A DNA stretch of 64,000 nucleotides from the NCBI RefSeq assembly GCF_003633685.1, contig NZ_RBKT01000001.1, positions 8,618,001-8,682,000 on the forward strand, in the 5' to 3' direction. This DNA is from Micromonospora pisi (GTDB lineage Bacteria; Actinomycetota; Actinomycetes; Mycobacteriales; Micromonosporaceae). The position numbers were made by a program, and so were the translations under genes. This document shows positions 24,955 through 33,581 of this stretch, piece by piece; the first letter of the stretch is position 1; each line of letters starts with the position of its first letter. Below the pieces are notes generated by a model that was given only the letters and a program-made list of their open reading frames with translations, made no database searches and was not told the DNA's origin.

Positions 24955-26187
24955 TCATACGGCTTTGAGGCTCTCCGTGGGAGCTTGGTGCGCCACGGGC
25001 AGGGGGCGGACGGTGCCGGCTATGAGTACGGCCACGCCGAGGAGTGCGGCGACAATGACCAGGCCGCGTAGCACGGTGAGGTGGTTGCCGAGGACGCCGA
25101 TGGTGGGCGGTCCGGCGAGAGCCGCGCAGTAGCCGATCGAGGCGATGACGCTGACGCGGGCGGCGGCGCGGCGTGGATCGTCGCCGCCGGCGCTCATACC
25201 GACCGGGAAGCCGAGTGAGACCCCGAGCCCCCAGAACAGGCAGCCGGCGAAGGCGTAGAGGAACGTGGGTGCGAATACGAACAGTACGACTCCGGCGATG
25301 CCGATCAGGGCCAGGAGGCGCACGACGGCGGTGCGGCCGTAGCGGTCCAACAGCGCCGGGCCGAACCAGCGGCCGGTTGTCATGGCGATGAGGAATGCCG
25401 CGAAGGCAAGTGTGCCGAGGGCGTCCGGGACGTGGTACCCATCGATCGCGGCGACGCTGATCCAGTTGTTGCCGACGCCCTCAGCGAAGGCGAAGGCGAA
25501 CACGAACACCCCGATGAGCAGGGTGCGCGGTTCCCGCCAGGCGGTCAGCGCGCTGGCCGTCGGCGCCTGCTCGGGCCCGTCCGGTCCGGTCGGTTCATGA
25601 TCGGCGACGAACCGCTGGGCTTGCCACACCACGCCGACCGCAATCAGCACGGCGACGGCGGTCAGGTGCACGGCGACCGGCGCGTGCAGGGCCACCATTG
25701 CCGCGCCCAGGAGCGCGCCGACGACCGTTCCGAGGCTAAACCCGGCGTGGAAGCGGGACATGATCGACCGGCGGAGATGTCGTTCCACCACGGTGCCCTG
25801 CACGTTCATCGCCACATCCCAGGCGCCGTGGGCGAAACCGACCAGGAACAGCCCGACCACTACCGGTACGACGCCGGCGAGTGTGCCGACGGCGGCCGTA
25901 GTGAGGCCGACGCCATGCAGGACGGCCATCACCGTAACAACGCGCGCCGAGCCGATCCTGGTCACCACCAGGCCGGAGAGCGGTAGCGCCAGCAGAGACC
26001 CGGCGGCGACAGCGAGTAGCAGCATGCCGAGAGCCGCCGGATCGAGATCGAGTCGGTCGCGGACCTGGGGAATCCGGGAAGCCCAACTGGCGAACGCGAA
26101 GCCCGAACCGATGAAGGCAGCGTAGGTTGCCGTGCTGGCAGCACCGACCGCTTGCGGCGTGACCGACGTGGCGGCGGTCGGGGTCAT
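24955..26187 (-). CDS. MFS transporter (YbjJ-like)
   Basis: A 410-residue twelve-helix transporter beginning MTPTAATSVTPQAVGAASTA, with SRIPQVRDRLDLDPAALGML in the first loop and FFWGLGVSLG-type helix 10. This MFS subgroup is often annotated as sugar or drug efflux, but the substrate cannot be deduced. ATG 26187 is chosen because helix 1 follows directly; the frame extends upstream over the divergent regulator without family likeness. It diverges from a DeoR regulator across a 123-base region with paired TTCGAA sites. Confidence 0.85.
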   Translation of the reverse strand: MTPTAATSVTPQAVGAASTATYAAFIGSGFAFASWASRIPQVRDRLDLDPAALGMLLLAVAAGSLLALPLSGLVVTRIGSARVVTVMAVLHGVGLTTAAVGTLAGVVPVVVGLFLVGFAHGAWDVAMNVQGTVVERHLRRSIMSRFHAGFSLGTVVGALLGAAMVALHAPVAVHLTAVAVLIAVGVVWQAQRFVADHEPTGPDGPEQAPTASALTAWREPRTLLIGVFVFAFAFAEGVGNNWISVAAIDGYHVPDALGTLAFAAFLIAMTTGRWFGPALLDRYGRTAVVRLLALIGIAGVVLFVFAPTFLYAFAGCLFWGLGVSLGFPVGMSAGGDDPRRAAARVSVIASIGYCAALAGPPTIGVLGNHLTVLRGLVIVAALLGVAVLIAGTVRPLPVAHQAPTESLKAV

Positions 26188-26240
26188 CGTGTTCCGCAAA
26201 CCGCGAGTAAGAGCGGGCCCCACCAAGTCACCAACATGTT

Positions 26241-26272
26241 TTCGAACATAGCAAACGATTTTTGTGTTCGAA
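26241..26272. promoter_or_regulatory. Paired TTCGAACA / TGTTCGAA operator between MFS and deoR-type genes
   Basis: TTCGAACA (26241-26248) and its complement TGTTCGAA (26265-26272) form an inverted pair 16 bases apart in an otherwise AT-rich gap. Each half is itself centred on TTCGAA. It is the likely binding site of the adjacent DeoR protein, controlling both itself and the transporter. Confidence 0.55.
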
Positions 26273-26310
26273 ACGTTGTCTTCTAGGCGAGGCTGGGGTT
26301 CAATGGCGGC

Positions 26311-27066
26311 ATGATGATCGGTGACCGCCATCGGCGGATCCTCGACGCGGTGCAGCAGGCCGGCGAACTCGGCGTCGGCCAGCTCGCCGAGCTGACCGGC
26401 ACCTCGGAGATGACCGTGCGCCGAGACCTGGAACAGCTGGCCGATCACGGGATGCTCGAGCGCTACCGCGGCGGCGCGCGCAGCCTCACCCTGCGCGGCG
26501 AGGCACCTCCCTTCGCCCTGCGCATGCAGGAAGGCCGGGACGCCAAGCGCCGTATCGCGCAGGCAGTCGCCGGCCTGATCGCCGACGGCGAGGCCGTCGT
26601 CATCGACAGCGGCACCACCTGTCTGGAGGTCGCCCGCCTGCTCACCACGCGCCGACTCACGGTCATGCCGCTCTCGCTGCATACGGCGAACACCCTGGCC
26701 GGCGCTCCTCAGCTTCGGCTGCTGCTGCCCGGGGGTGAGCCTCGGACCGACGAACTGGCCCTGACCGGCCCGCTTACCGAGGCGTCGTTGGCCGCGCTGC
26801 GCTTCGACACCGCGGTCCTCGGCTGCTGCGGGCTGACGGCCGCCGGGCTAACCGCCTACGACCTTGCCGACGCCGCGATCAAACGCGCGATCATCGCCTC
26901 GGCCCACCGCGTCATCGCCGTCGCCGACCCCGCCAAACTTTCACGTACGACCTTGGCGTTCGTGGCGCCCATCTCGGCGCTCAGCATGGTCGTCACCACC
27001 GACGACGCATCCGACGAGGACACCGAAGCCCTTGTCGGCGCCGGCACCATTGTCCACGAGGCGTGA
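26311..27066 (+). CDS. DeoR-family transcriptional regulator
   Basis: A 251-residue repressor with the classic N-terminal helix-turn-helix (RRILDAVQQAGELGVGQLAE, then TSEMTVRRDLEQL). A DeoR sensor domain follows: VVIDSGTTCLEVARLL, then LGCCGLTAAGLTAYDLADA and KRAIIASAHRVIAVADPAKL. Sugar phosphates are the usual effectors. Two consecutive ATG codons open the gene. It overlaps the HAD phosphatase by GTGA and diverges from the transporter, suggesting one small carbohydrate-related regulon. Confidence 0.9.
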   Translation: MMIGDRHRRILDAVQQAGELGVGQLAELTGTSEMTVRRDLEQLADHGMLERYRGGARSLTLRGEAPPFALRMQEGRDAKRRIAQAVAGLIADGEAVVIDSGTTCLEVARLLTTRRLTVMPLSLHTANTLAGAPQLRLLLPGGEPRTDELALTGPLTEASLAALRFDTAVLGCCGLTAAGLTAYDLADAAIKRAIIASAHRVIAVADPAKLSRTTLAFVAPISALSMVVTTDDASDEDTEALVGAGTIVHEA

Positions 27067-27704
27067 CGGCCATGCCCGACATCATCCTGTTCGACCTATT
27101 CGGAGTCATCGCCCGCCACCAATCCCCGGCAGGCCAACAGGCGCTCGTCGCGACCGCCGGCGTCCCCGCCCCCGCGTTTTGGGACGTCTACTGGCGGCTA
27201 CGCGCGCCCTACGACCGGGGAGAGGTCACCGGCGCCGAGTACTGGTACCAGGTCACCACCGAACTGGGTATCACGTTCGACGCGGACCAGGTCAGTGCGC
27301 TCATCCGCGCAGACATTGCGAGCTGGAACGCCGTCAACGACGACATGGTCGCCCTGATCGAACAGGCCGCGGCCTCAGGCGTGCGCCTGGCACTCCTGTC
27401 GAACGGCCCCGAGGAACTCGCCGCCTACTACGAACAGCACCACACTCGCTGGCTGCAGCACTTCGAACTCATCGCCTTCTCGTGCCGCATCGGCCGGGCC
27501 AAACCGGAACCCGAAGCCTTCTGCTGGTGCTGTCACAAGCTGGGCGTGACACCCGAACAAATCCTGTTCATCGACGACCGCACCGAAAACGTCCACGCCG
27601 CGCAGCGCCTCGGCATACACACCCACCTGTTCACCGACCCCGCCACGACAGCGCAAAAGATCAACAACACGTGGCGGCGGCCCGTCGCCGCGCCCGCGAT
27701 GTAG
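27063..27704 (+). CDS. HAD-superfamily phosphatase (YihX-like)
   Basis: A 213-residue HAD hydrolase. Motif I is FDLFGV (nucleophile Asp), motif II LLSNG, motif III RAKPEPEAF (Lys) and motif IV FIDDR. The cap insertion matches the alpha-D-glucose-1-phosphate phosphatase group. The start can be GTG 27063, coupled to deoR, or ATG 27072. Together with the DeoR repressor and the transporter it suggests sugar-phosphate handling. Confidence 0.87.
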   Translation: MTAMPDIILFDLFGVIARHQSPAGQQALVATAGVPAPAFWDVYWRLRAPYDRGEVTGAEYWYQVTTELGITFDADQVSALIRADIASWNAVNDDMVALIEQAAASGVRLALLSNGPEELAAYYEQHHTRWLQHFELIAFSCRIGRAKPEPEAFCWCCHKLGVTPEQILFIDDRTENVHAAQRLGIHTHLFTDPATTAQKINNTWRRPVAAPAM

Positions 27705-27733
27705 CGGCCAACGCGCGCGCATCAAGGCCGGTG

Positions 27734-27937
27734 GACGAATCGCCGCGCGGCGGGCTCGTCGAAGGGCAGGACGTCGCCGTTAAGCACCTGCCAGGTCTGT
27801 ACGTCGGCGTCCACGCGCTGCTGGGGCGTCGTGCGGGGCGCCTTCGCCGAGGCCATCAAGTGATTGAGAAACCGTGCAGTCGGAGGCGGAAGTTCGTCGG
27901 CCGCAGCCGGTTGACCTGCCATGGCCCGGGCCCACGC
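27734..27937 (-). repeat. Inverted duplicate of part of the downstream alpha/beta hydrolase gene
   Basis: These 204 bases match the reverse complement of 31766-31969 with five mismatches and no gap (about 97.5 %). They encode RAMAGQPAAADELPPPTARF and the next 40 residues of that hydrolase without any start, nucleophile or C-terminus. It is a recent partial copy whose ends abut unrelated sequence. Confidence 0.9.
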
Positions 27938-28419
27938 AGACCTGACCTCCGCGCAAAGTCGCTCATGATCGACACCACTGGGATCCGGTGACCCGCTTCT
28001 TACCGGCACCCCGACACGTGGAGCCAGCCCGTTCCAGCACGCTGTATGCCGTATCTGCCCGGCCTGACCACGGTCTTGGCCGACGGTGGCGTCGAGTACG
28101 TCGTCGAGGCTCGTGAGCTTGGCATGGTGACGTTGCCTCATGAGCCGGAGTGTCTGGATTCAGGTTGGGCGGCGTCAGAGAGACCCGGTACGGGTCGGCA
28201 AATCGGTGTGCACCATAACTGTCATTATGGTGCACACCGATTTGCCCCACTTTGGCAGTCGGACCCCCAGGGGGCCGTTTAACAGATTGCATTGACCAAT
28301 AATTCGATAATCCTGCTCAAGATGTGGTCCACGCGACCGACGGTAGGTCGGGTGCCGGTACGAAACGCGTCACCAGCCGCAAACAGGCGTGGGTGGTCTC
28401 AGGCTGGGTCGGTGGCGGA
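27938..28419. other. Gene-free stretch between duplication and IS630 remnant
   Basis: No convincing gene is seen. A small plus-strand frame (28046-28282) has no ribosome-binding site or family likeness. The notable content is the 50-base hairpin at 28197-28246, listed separately, and a run of lower GC after it (28250-28320). Confidence 0.5.
28197..28246. repeat. Perfect 22-bp-stem palindrome of unknown role
   Basis: Two exactly complementary 22-base arms (28197-28218 and 28225-28246; inner part GGTGTGCACCATAA) flank CTGTCA. The element is markedly less GC-rich than its surroundings and is itself made of a nested palindrome (GGTGCACC-like). It lies among transposon relics, so a transposon end, a resolution site or a mini-element is possible. 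No T-tract follows, so a simple terminator is less likely. Confidence 0.8.
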
Positions 28420-28765
28420 ACCTGTTCGAGTAGGCGCGGCGCGGGACTGGCTCGACGGTGCGGCTGCGCCGGGCGATGGTCGTGCTGGCCTCCGCAGGCG
28501 GTAACACGTGCCGGTGATCGCCCGACTCGTGCGGGCCAATGAGGACTCTGTCCGGCAGGTGATCCACCGGTTCAACGAGATGGGGATGCCGAGCCTGCAC
28601 ACCCAGGGGGCGGGTGGCCGTCCCCGCCAGATCAGTGCTGACGACGAGCATTTCATCGTTGCGACGGCCAACACCCGCCCGGCCACGCTCGATCGGCCGT
28701 TCACGTATGCGGTGGAGTATCCGCAAGCTCGCCGCGGCGCAGTTCGCCGAGGGTGGTGATGAGGT
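28420..28765 (+). pseudogene. IS630-like transposase remnant (N-terminal HTH region)
   Basis: Pieces in three frames read STVRLRRAMVVLASAGGN, then PVIARLVRANEDSVRQVIHR, FNEMGMPSLHTQGAGGRPRQ, and finally RWSIRKLAA. This is the helix-turn-helix N-terminus of IS630/Tc1-type transposases with frameshifts near 28505 and 28700. The DDE domain is missing. Confidence 0.7.
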
Positions 28766-28960
28766 CGGCCAGGGACCGCGAAAAGCCGGTCAAGGCTCGG
28801 TACGACGGGGTGTTGCCGGGGGGAGAGGAAGGCCAGACACGCGGCGCCGACAGCGGTCAGTTGCGGCCGGTCGGTGTCGCGGCCGGACTGCTTCTCGGCG
28901 AAGATACGCCGACATCCGACGGCGGTGAGGGCATCGAGTTGGCGCTCGAGTTTTGTCCGC
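28766..28960 (-). pseudogene. Serine resolvase remnant (Tn3 type)
   Basis: Minus-strand codons give LERQLDALTAVGCRRIFAEK, then QSGRDTDRPQLTAVGAACLA and VVPSLDRLF. This is the N-terminal catalytic domain of a Tn3-family resolvase just after its catalytic serine, damaged by a small internal alteration and cut short. No HTH follows here. Confidence 0.68.
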
Positions 28961-29025
28961 TGGGGGTTTCTTGGCGTCCTTTGGCGTTGTAGTCGTCGAA
29001 CAAGTGAGCGGGACTTGCCTGATGG

Positions 29026-29646
29026 CTATGGCCGGGTGGCGGCTTGCGAGGCGAGAAACAGGCGGTCGAGGTGGTAGGTGAGGATGCTCAGTGCGGCGTC
29101 GGCGCCGCGTTGTCCCCCGAGGACGCTGGAGCCAAGACCGTTGGTGAGGGCAAGTAGGCCTGCGGCGGTGAGGTCGGGGTCCAAATCAGCAAGCGTGGTG
29201 CCGGTTTGTTGAGCGGTGCGGAGCTGGTTGGCGAGAAAGCGTTCGAGTAGGTCGGGGTGGGGCGCCCCGTGCTTGGTCAGTTCCGGTTCGGCGAGTACCA
29301 GGCTGTAGAAGGCGGCGTAGGTGCGGGCCAGCCGGATGCTCTCGGCGTCGGTCGGCAGGATCGCGGTCAGGGTGCCGGTGACGATGTCGCGCGGGGCGGG
29401 CGGCGAACCGAGTTCCTCGATGCGGCGGGCGACCCGGGCGCCGAGCTCTTCGGCGAGGTAGCCGAGCGCCGCTAGGAGCAGCTCATCCTTGGTGTGGAAG
29501 TAGTACTGCACCAGCCGCACGGACACCTCGGCTGCTGCGGCGACCTCGCGCATGCTGGCGTGCTGCAGTCCACGTTGCTCGGCGATGCGCAGCAGAGCGC
29601 CGGCGATGTGTCGGCGACGCTGGTCATGGTCGACGCGTTTGGGCAT
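29026..29646 (-). CDS. TetR-family transcriptional regulator
   Basis: A 206-residue TetR protein starting MPKRVDHDQRRRHIAGALLR, with the helix-turn-helix in SMREVAAAAEVSVRLVQYYF and HTKDELLLAAL; the rest is a helical ligand domain. ATG 29646 fits the family start; a longer frame upstream runs over the divergent hydrolase. It diverges from the alpha/beta hydrolase by 45 bases, with a TACGGTCGTA inverted repeat in the gap. Confidence 0.88.
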   Translation of the reverse strand: MPKRVDHDQRRRHIAGALLRIAEQRGLQHASMREVAAAAEVSVRLVQYYFHTKDELLLAALGYLAEELGARVARRIEELGSPPAPRDIVTGTLTAILPTDAESIRLARTYAAFYSLVLAEPELTKHGAPHPDLLERFLANQLRTAQQTGTTLADLDPDLTAAGLLALTNGLGSSVLGGQRGADAALSILTYHLDRLFLASQAATRP

Positions 29647-29663
29647 CGGGCACCGTCCATAGC

Positions 29664-29691
29664 TTGAATCTCTTAATGATACGGTCGTACC
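29664..29691. promoter_or_regulatory. TetR operator overlapping a leaderless promoter
   Basis: TACGGT at 29680-29685 is a -10 box whose predicted start is the A of ATG 29692. The same bases form the inverted repeat TACG-GT-CGTA (29680-29689), a typical TetR half-site arrangement. Binding there would block the hydrolase promoter directly. Confidence 0.55.
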
Positions 29692-30585
29692 ATGAAAGCG
29701 CCGAACCAGATCAGCGACTTCACCAGCGACCGCACCCGGACACAATTCCACACCGTCTACCAGCAGGCACTGACGCGGCTGTGGCCAGTGCAGCCGGAGA
29801 CGGTGGTCGCCTCGACCCGCTTCGGCGACGTCGTCGCGTACCGTTTCGGGGCTACGCAGGGCACGCCGGTCGTGCTGCTGCCCGGCGCCGGCGGCAACGC
29901 CCTGAGCTGGACCCGTTACGTGACCCGCCTGGCTGCCTGCCATCCCGTCATCGCCCTGGACCTGATCGGCGAGCCCGGCGCCGCCCGGCAGACCGCCCCT
30001 GTCACCAGTGACCGCGACGCCGCCGACTGCCTGGCCGAGGCGCTCACCGCCCTCGGTGCGCAACCGGCGCACATCGTCGGCATGTCCTACGGCGGCTGGC
30101 TGGCACTGCACCACGAACTGCAGTTCCCCGGCCGCAGCGCCAGCCTGACCTTGATCGACCCAGCGGGCTTCGGCGCCGTCAGCGGCCGGTTCCTGCTCTG
30201 GGTGGTCACCGGCGGCCTAGCCAGCCTCACCCCCGGACCGGTACGCCGCCGTCTGGCGGGCCCGCTGGCCAACGCCACCCTGCGCGACGAGGAACTCATG
30301 GGCCTGCTTCGGGTATCCCTGTCGTTCCGGCGGCGGCTCCCGGCTGCGGCCCCACTCACCGACGCCGAGCTGACCTCGATCACCGCACCCACCCTGGTCC
30401 TGCTCGGCGCCCGCAGCCAGATGTACGACGCCGCAGCCGTGGCCGAACGCATCGACACCCTCATGCCTGCAGCCCACACTGAGATCGTTCCGCACGCAGG
30501 ACACGACCTACCCCTGCACTCCCCGGACCTGGTCGCCGCTCGCATCAACAAGTTCCTGGCCACCCCAACCGGGCAGCACCCCTGA
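29692..30585 (+). CDS. Alpha/beta hydrolase, TetR-linked
   Basis: A 297-residue alpha/beta hydrolase with an oxyanion region VLLPGAGGNALSW, nucleophile elbow GMSYGG (near residue 129), a late acid in LLGARSQMYD and the terminal histidine in PHAGHDLPL. It is unlike the two paralogous hydrolases elsewhere in the window. Expression is probably leaderless and controlled by the divergent TetR gene, suggesting induction by a hydrolysable or toxic compound. Confidence 0.85.
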   Translation: MKAPNQISDFTSDRTRTQFHTVYQQALTRLWPVQPETVVASTRFGDVVAYRFGATQGTPVVLLPGAGGNALSWTRYVTRLAACHPVIALDLIGEPGAARQTAPVTSDRDAADCLAEALTALGAQPAHIVGMSYGGWLALHHELQFPGRSASLTLIDPAGFGAVSGRFLLWVVTGGLASLTPGPVRRRLAGPLANATLRDEELMGLLRVSLSFRRRLPAAAPLTDAELTSITAPTLVLLGARSQMYDAAAVAERIDTLMPAAHTEIVPHAGHDLPLHSPDLVAARINKFLATPTGQHP

Positions 30586-30639
30586 TGCCGTCTGGAAGCG
30601 AGGCCGACTTAGCTTGGACCGAATGGATCAACTTGCAGG

Positions 30640-30965
30640 GCCGAGCGCGAGTCGGCTGGCCATGTCGAGTTTGACCTCGCTGTACGGCGCGACGTGGGTC
30701 CAGAACAGCGGGGTCAGACCACTCCTCGTCGGCGAGGACGTCCTGGACCATGAGGGTGCTGAGTAGCGTTGGCGATGCGGATGTCGTCCTCTCCGTGCCC
30801 GTGCTGGGCGCTCCCGGCGATCGCGCGGATCCCGGTATTCGTGCCGTACGCATAAATCGCGAGCGGCAGCCGCTCGGCGAGAACCTCGGGAGCGAGGTCA
30901 GTTCGCGCTTGTCGTCCAACAGTGTCCAGTGCTTGACCAGCCCATCGAGATCCAACGATCGCCAT
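30640..30965 (-). pseudogene. Tn3-family tnpA relic with fused N- and C-terminal pieces
   Basis: The minus strand contains DLDGLVKHWTLLDDKREL (N-terminus), IYAYGTNTGIRAIAGSAQHG, HGEDDIR and IANAT (core), and FWTHVAPYSEVKLDMASRL (C-terminus), in different frames and with the middle lost. It is a deletion derivative of the same TnpA type as at 24432 and 32258. Confidence 0.72.
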
Positions 30966-31009
30966 GGCCCGGCACCATCCCGCACCGAGGTCGGGGCCTC
31001 AAGGCTGGG

Positions 31010-31185
31010 CTCGGTCGAGGGCTCGCAGCGCTGACCTCGCGCCAGGCGAAGATCGCCCGCGAGGTGCACGAGAAGACCGGACCTGATGGGCGTCGGGTGA
31101 AGACGGTCGAGCATATTGCCGCCGAGTTCGGTGTCACTCAGCCCGGATCTACCGGCACCTGGCGAAGCTGTCGAGCGCTTCCGCG
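31010..31185 (+). pseudogene. Resolvase C-terminal HTH relic
   Basis: The frame reads LTSRQAKIAREVHEKTGPDG, then RRVKTVEHIAAEFGVTQP, and after a one-base shift RIYRHLAK. This is the helix-turn-helix tail of Tn3/Hin-type serine recombinases. The catalytic domain is absent. A small hairpin with a TTTT run (CAACTAC with GTAGTTG, 31294-31312) lies downstream. Confidence 0.65.
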
Positions 31186-31348
31186 CGGCCGTGATGGGGG
31201 TTTGTGCTGGACGAATGCCCTTGAACCAGCCACCACGCGTGAAGCCCAGATGCGCTCTCGCCTACCACTCCATTATCTCATGGGCGCCATTTTCAACTAC
31301 AACCGGTAGTTGCTTTTGGCGCATCCGGTGACCGCTACGGTGCCCGGC

Positions 31349-32257
31349 ATGCTTACTGGTGAGGAGAAGTTCGTTCGTTCGGGGCGAGTGCGGCTGTGGA
31401 CCGAGAGTTTCGGCCGCCCTGGTGACCCCACTGTTCTGTTGGTCATGGGTACCTCAACGCAGGGCATCGGCTGGCCTGATGCGCTGGTAGAAGCTCTCCT
31501 AGGCAGCGGCCGCCGAGTGATCAGGTTCGATCACCGCGACACCGGCCGTTCCGATTCCGTCGATTTCACAACGCATCCGTACGCGCTCGCCGACATGGCA
31601 GCCGACACGGCCGCCGTTATGGACGGTTACGGCATCACGGCGGCACACATCGTCGGGACGTCGTTGGGCTCGGCGATCGGGCAGTGGCTCGCTGTGCACC
31701 AGCCGGCTCGAGTACGCACGCTGACCACGATGGCCTCCTCTCCGATGGGCAACAATCCAGGACCGGCGTGGGTCCGGGCCATGGCAGGTCAACCGGCTGC
31801 GGCCGACGAACTTCCGCCTCCGACTGCACGATTCCTCAACCACTTGATGGCCTCGGCGAAGGCGCCCCGCACGACGCCCCAGCAGCGCGTGGACGCCGAC
31901 GTACAGACCTGGCAGGTGCTTAACGGCGATGTCCTGCCCTTCGACGAGCCCGCCGCGCGGCGATTCGTCGGACACTGCTACGCCCGGGCCAACAACGTCG
32001 CTGCCGCCTCGAATCACGATCTCGCCGGGCGGCGCTGGGACGATGACCGGCGGGCCTCCTTGTCCTCCATCACCGCTCCAACCTTGGTCATACACGGCAG
32101 CGATGACCCGCTGTTCCCTCAGGCCCACGGTGAAGCCCTCGCGGCACAGATCCCGGCGGCGCACCTGGAGATCGTGCCCGGCATGGGCCACCACCCGTTC
32201 TTCTCGCCGGGACTCACCGAGCAGATCGCCGACTCGATCATCCGCCACACAACCTGA
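31349..32257 (+). CDS. Alpha/beta hydrolase, paralogue of the 16.5-kb gene
   Basis: A 302-residue alpha/beta hydrolase with nucleophile elbow GTSLGS (Ser105) and terminal GMGHHPF histidine. Start ATG 31349 is chosen because TACGGT at 31336-31341 places the transcript start within one base of it; ATG 31310 is also in frame. It is intact even though both sides are transposon relics. Bases 31766-31969 are the source of the inverted copy at 27734. Confidence 0.83.
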   Translation: MLTGEEKFVRSGRVRLWTESFGRPGDPTVLLVMGTSTQGIGWPDALVEALLGSGRRVIRFDHRDTGRSDSVDFTTHPYALADMAADTAAVMDGYGITAAHIVGTSLGSAIGQWLAVHQPARVRTLTTMASSPMGNNPGPAWVRAMAGQPAAADELPPPTARFLNHLMASAKAPRTTPQQRVDADVQTWQVLNGDVLPFDEPAARRFVGHCYARANNVAAASNHDLAGRRWDDDRRASLSSITAPTLVIHGSDDPLFPQAHGEALAAQIPAAHLEIVPGMGHHPFFSPGLTEQIADSIIRHTT

Positions 32258-32664
32258 TTTCAGGCCGCCCGCACCCGGGCCATAGCCGGACACGGATCAC
32301 CCGTACCTTGGCTATGACCCGGGTGCGGGCATTGGCGCCGGTGAACGGGGCGGCATTCAATGCGAGTCGGCTGGTCATGTCGAGTTTGACCTCGCCGTAC
32401 GGGACGACGTGGGTCCAGAACATGCGTGATGCCGGCGGCATCGATGCTCAGATCGGTCACGCGAGGATGCTCGCGGTCGCGGCGGCGCGTTCCAGCACCC
32501 CGGTACACGGTGGGCCGCGACACCTCGAACAGTTCGGCGAGTTCGGCGAAGGTGTGCGCGCCGGCGGCGTGCAACTCGAGCAGGTGCGCCTGCCGGGGCG
32601 CGGACAGCTTCGGGGCGCGGCCCTTGAGCTTGCCCTTGGCCTTGTCGATGGCCACGCCTTCGCG
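32258..32664 (-). pseudogene. Tn3 relic: resolvase tail followed by tnpA C-terminus
   Basis: Minus-strand codons give KAKGKLKGRAPKLSAPRQAH, then AGAHTFAELAELFEVSRPTV (resolvase HTH; frame broken after VYR), then MFWTHVVPYGEVKLDMTSRL (end of TnpA). About 58 bases at 32362 closely match those at 30647, so two damaged copies of the same transposase end flank the hydrolase at 31349. Confidence 0.72.
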
Positions 32665-33555
32665 TCAACCCCGGCTGTGGAGAAACTCTTCGCGGTCGGC
32701 TCCGGCACGCCGCGACGCCGACCGCGCCGAGTCGGAGCTGGCCGGCAGCAACGGCAGCCGTACGCCAGGGGTCGGGATGCGACCCTGTGCGTGCAGGACC
32801 GCCTTGACGACAGTGGGATTGGGCTCGGCGAACATCGCGCTCGACATCACGGCGAGGCGGTGACCGAGCGCCCGGGCCCGAACAGCGTCGCCGGCCCGCC
32901 AGGCGTCGATCAGTTCGACGAAGCGTGCGGTGTCGAAGTGTGCCGAGGCCAGGATGCCGCCCTGCGCGCCGAGGGCCAGCAGAGGCGAGATGACCACGTC
33001 GTCGCCGCCGAGCACCGCGAAGCCGGACGGTGGCTCGGCGAGCAGCGTGACGACGGCGGCATCGATCCCGCCGGCGGCGTATTTGACGCCGACAACGCCG
33101 TCAAGGGCAGCCAGCCGTACGAGGGCGTCGGGGGAGAGGTGCTGCCCGGTCCGGTACGGCACGTGGTAGACGACGAGCGGAACCGGACTGGCTGCGGCCA
33201 GTGCCGCGAAGTACGCGACCACTCCCGCTTCCCCAGGGCGGAGAAACGGCGGCACCAGGCTCAGCGCCGCGGTGACCTCCGGCCGGCCGTGGAGGGCCCG
33301 CAGTTCCTCGACCGTGTTGGCGCCGACCAGCAGTTGGGCCGAACGCTCGGCGCAGACCCGGGCGATCACGTCGACGACGGCGTGTTGCTCCATCGCGCTC
33401 AGCGACGAGGGTTCCGCCGTGGTGCCCAGTGCCACGACGCCTGACGCGCCCGCTTCCAGCACCTGGTGAGCCAGGGCTTCCAGCGCGGTGAGGGCGACCG
33501 CCCCCGTGTGGTCGAACGGAGTTACCAGGGGGACGTACAGGCCGGTGAGTGTCAT
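32665..33555 (-). CDS. DapA-family (dihydrodipicolinate synthase/NAL) aldolase
   Basis: A 296-residue class I aldolase of the DHDPS/N-acetylneuraminate lyase family. The pyruvate site GTTAEPSSL (residues 44-52), the proton-relay tyrosine in VVYHVPYRTG (Tyr130) and the Schiff-base lysine in VVGVKYAAGG (Lys158) are all in place. It diverges from a LysR regulator and is alone, away from other lysine genes. It may therefore be a catabolic 2-oxo-acid aldolase rather than the biosynthetic DapA. Confidence 0.88.
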   Translation of the reverse strand: MTLTGLYVPLVTPFDHTGAVALTALEALAHQVLEAGASGVVALGTTAEPSSLSAMEQHAVVDVIARVCAERSAQLLVGANTVEELRALHGRPEVTAALSLVPPFLRPGEAGVVAYFAALAAASPVPLVVYHVPYRTGQHLSPDALVRLAALDGVVGVKYAAGGIDAAVVTLLAEPPSGFAVLGGDDVVISPLLALGAQGGILASAHFDTARFVELIDAWRAGDAVRARALGHRLAVMSSAMFAEPNPTVVKAVLHAQGRIPTPGVRLPLLPASSDSARSASRRAGADREEFLHSRG

Positions 33556-33581
33556 GGTCACAGCGTCTGGCACGCAGACAG

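Noticed and set aside
28046-28282. 78-codon plus-strand frame crossing the 50-base palindrome
   Set aside because: No ribosome-binding site, no family likeness, and half of it is the palindrome itself.
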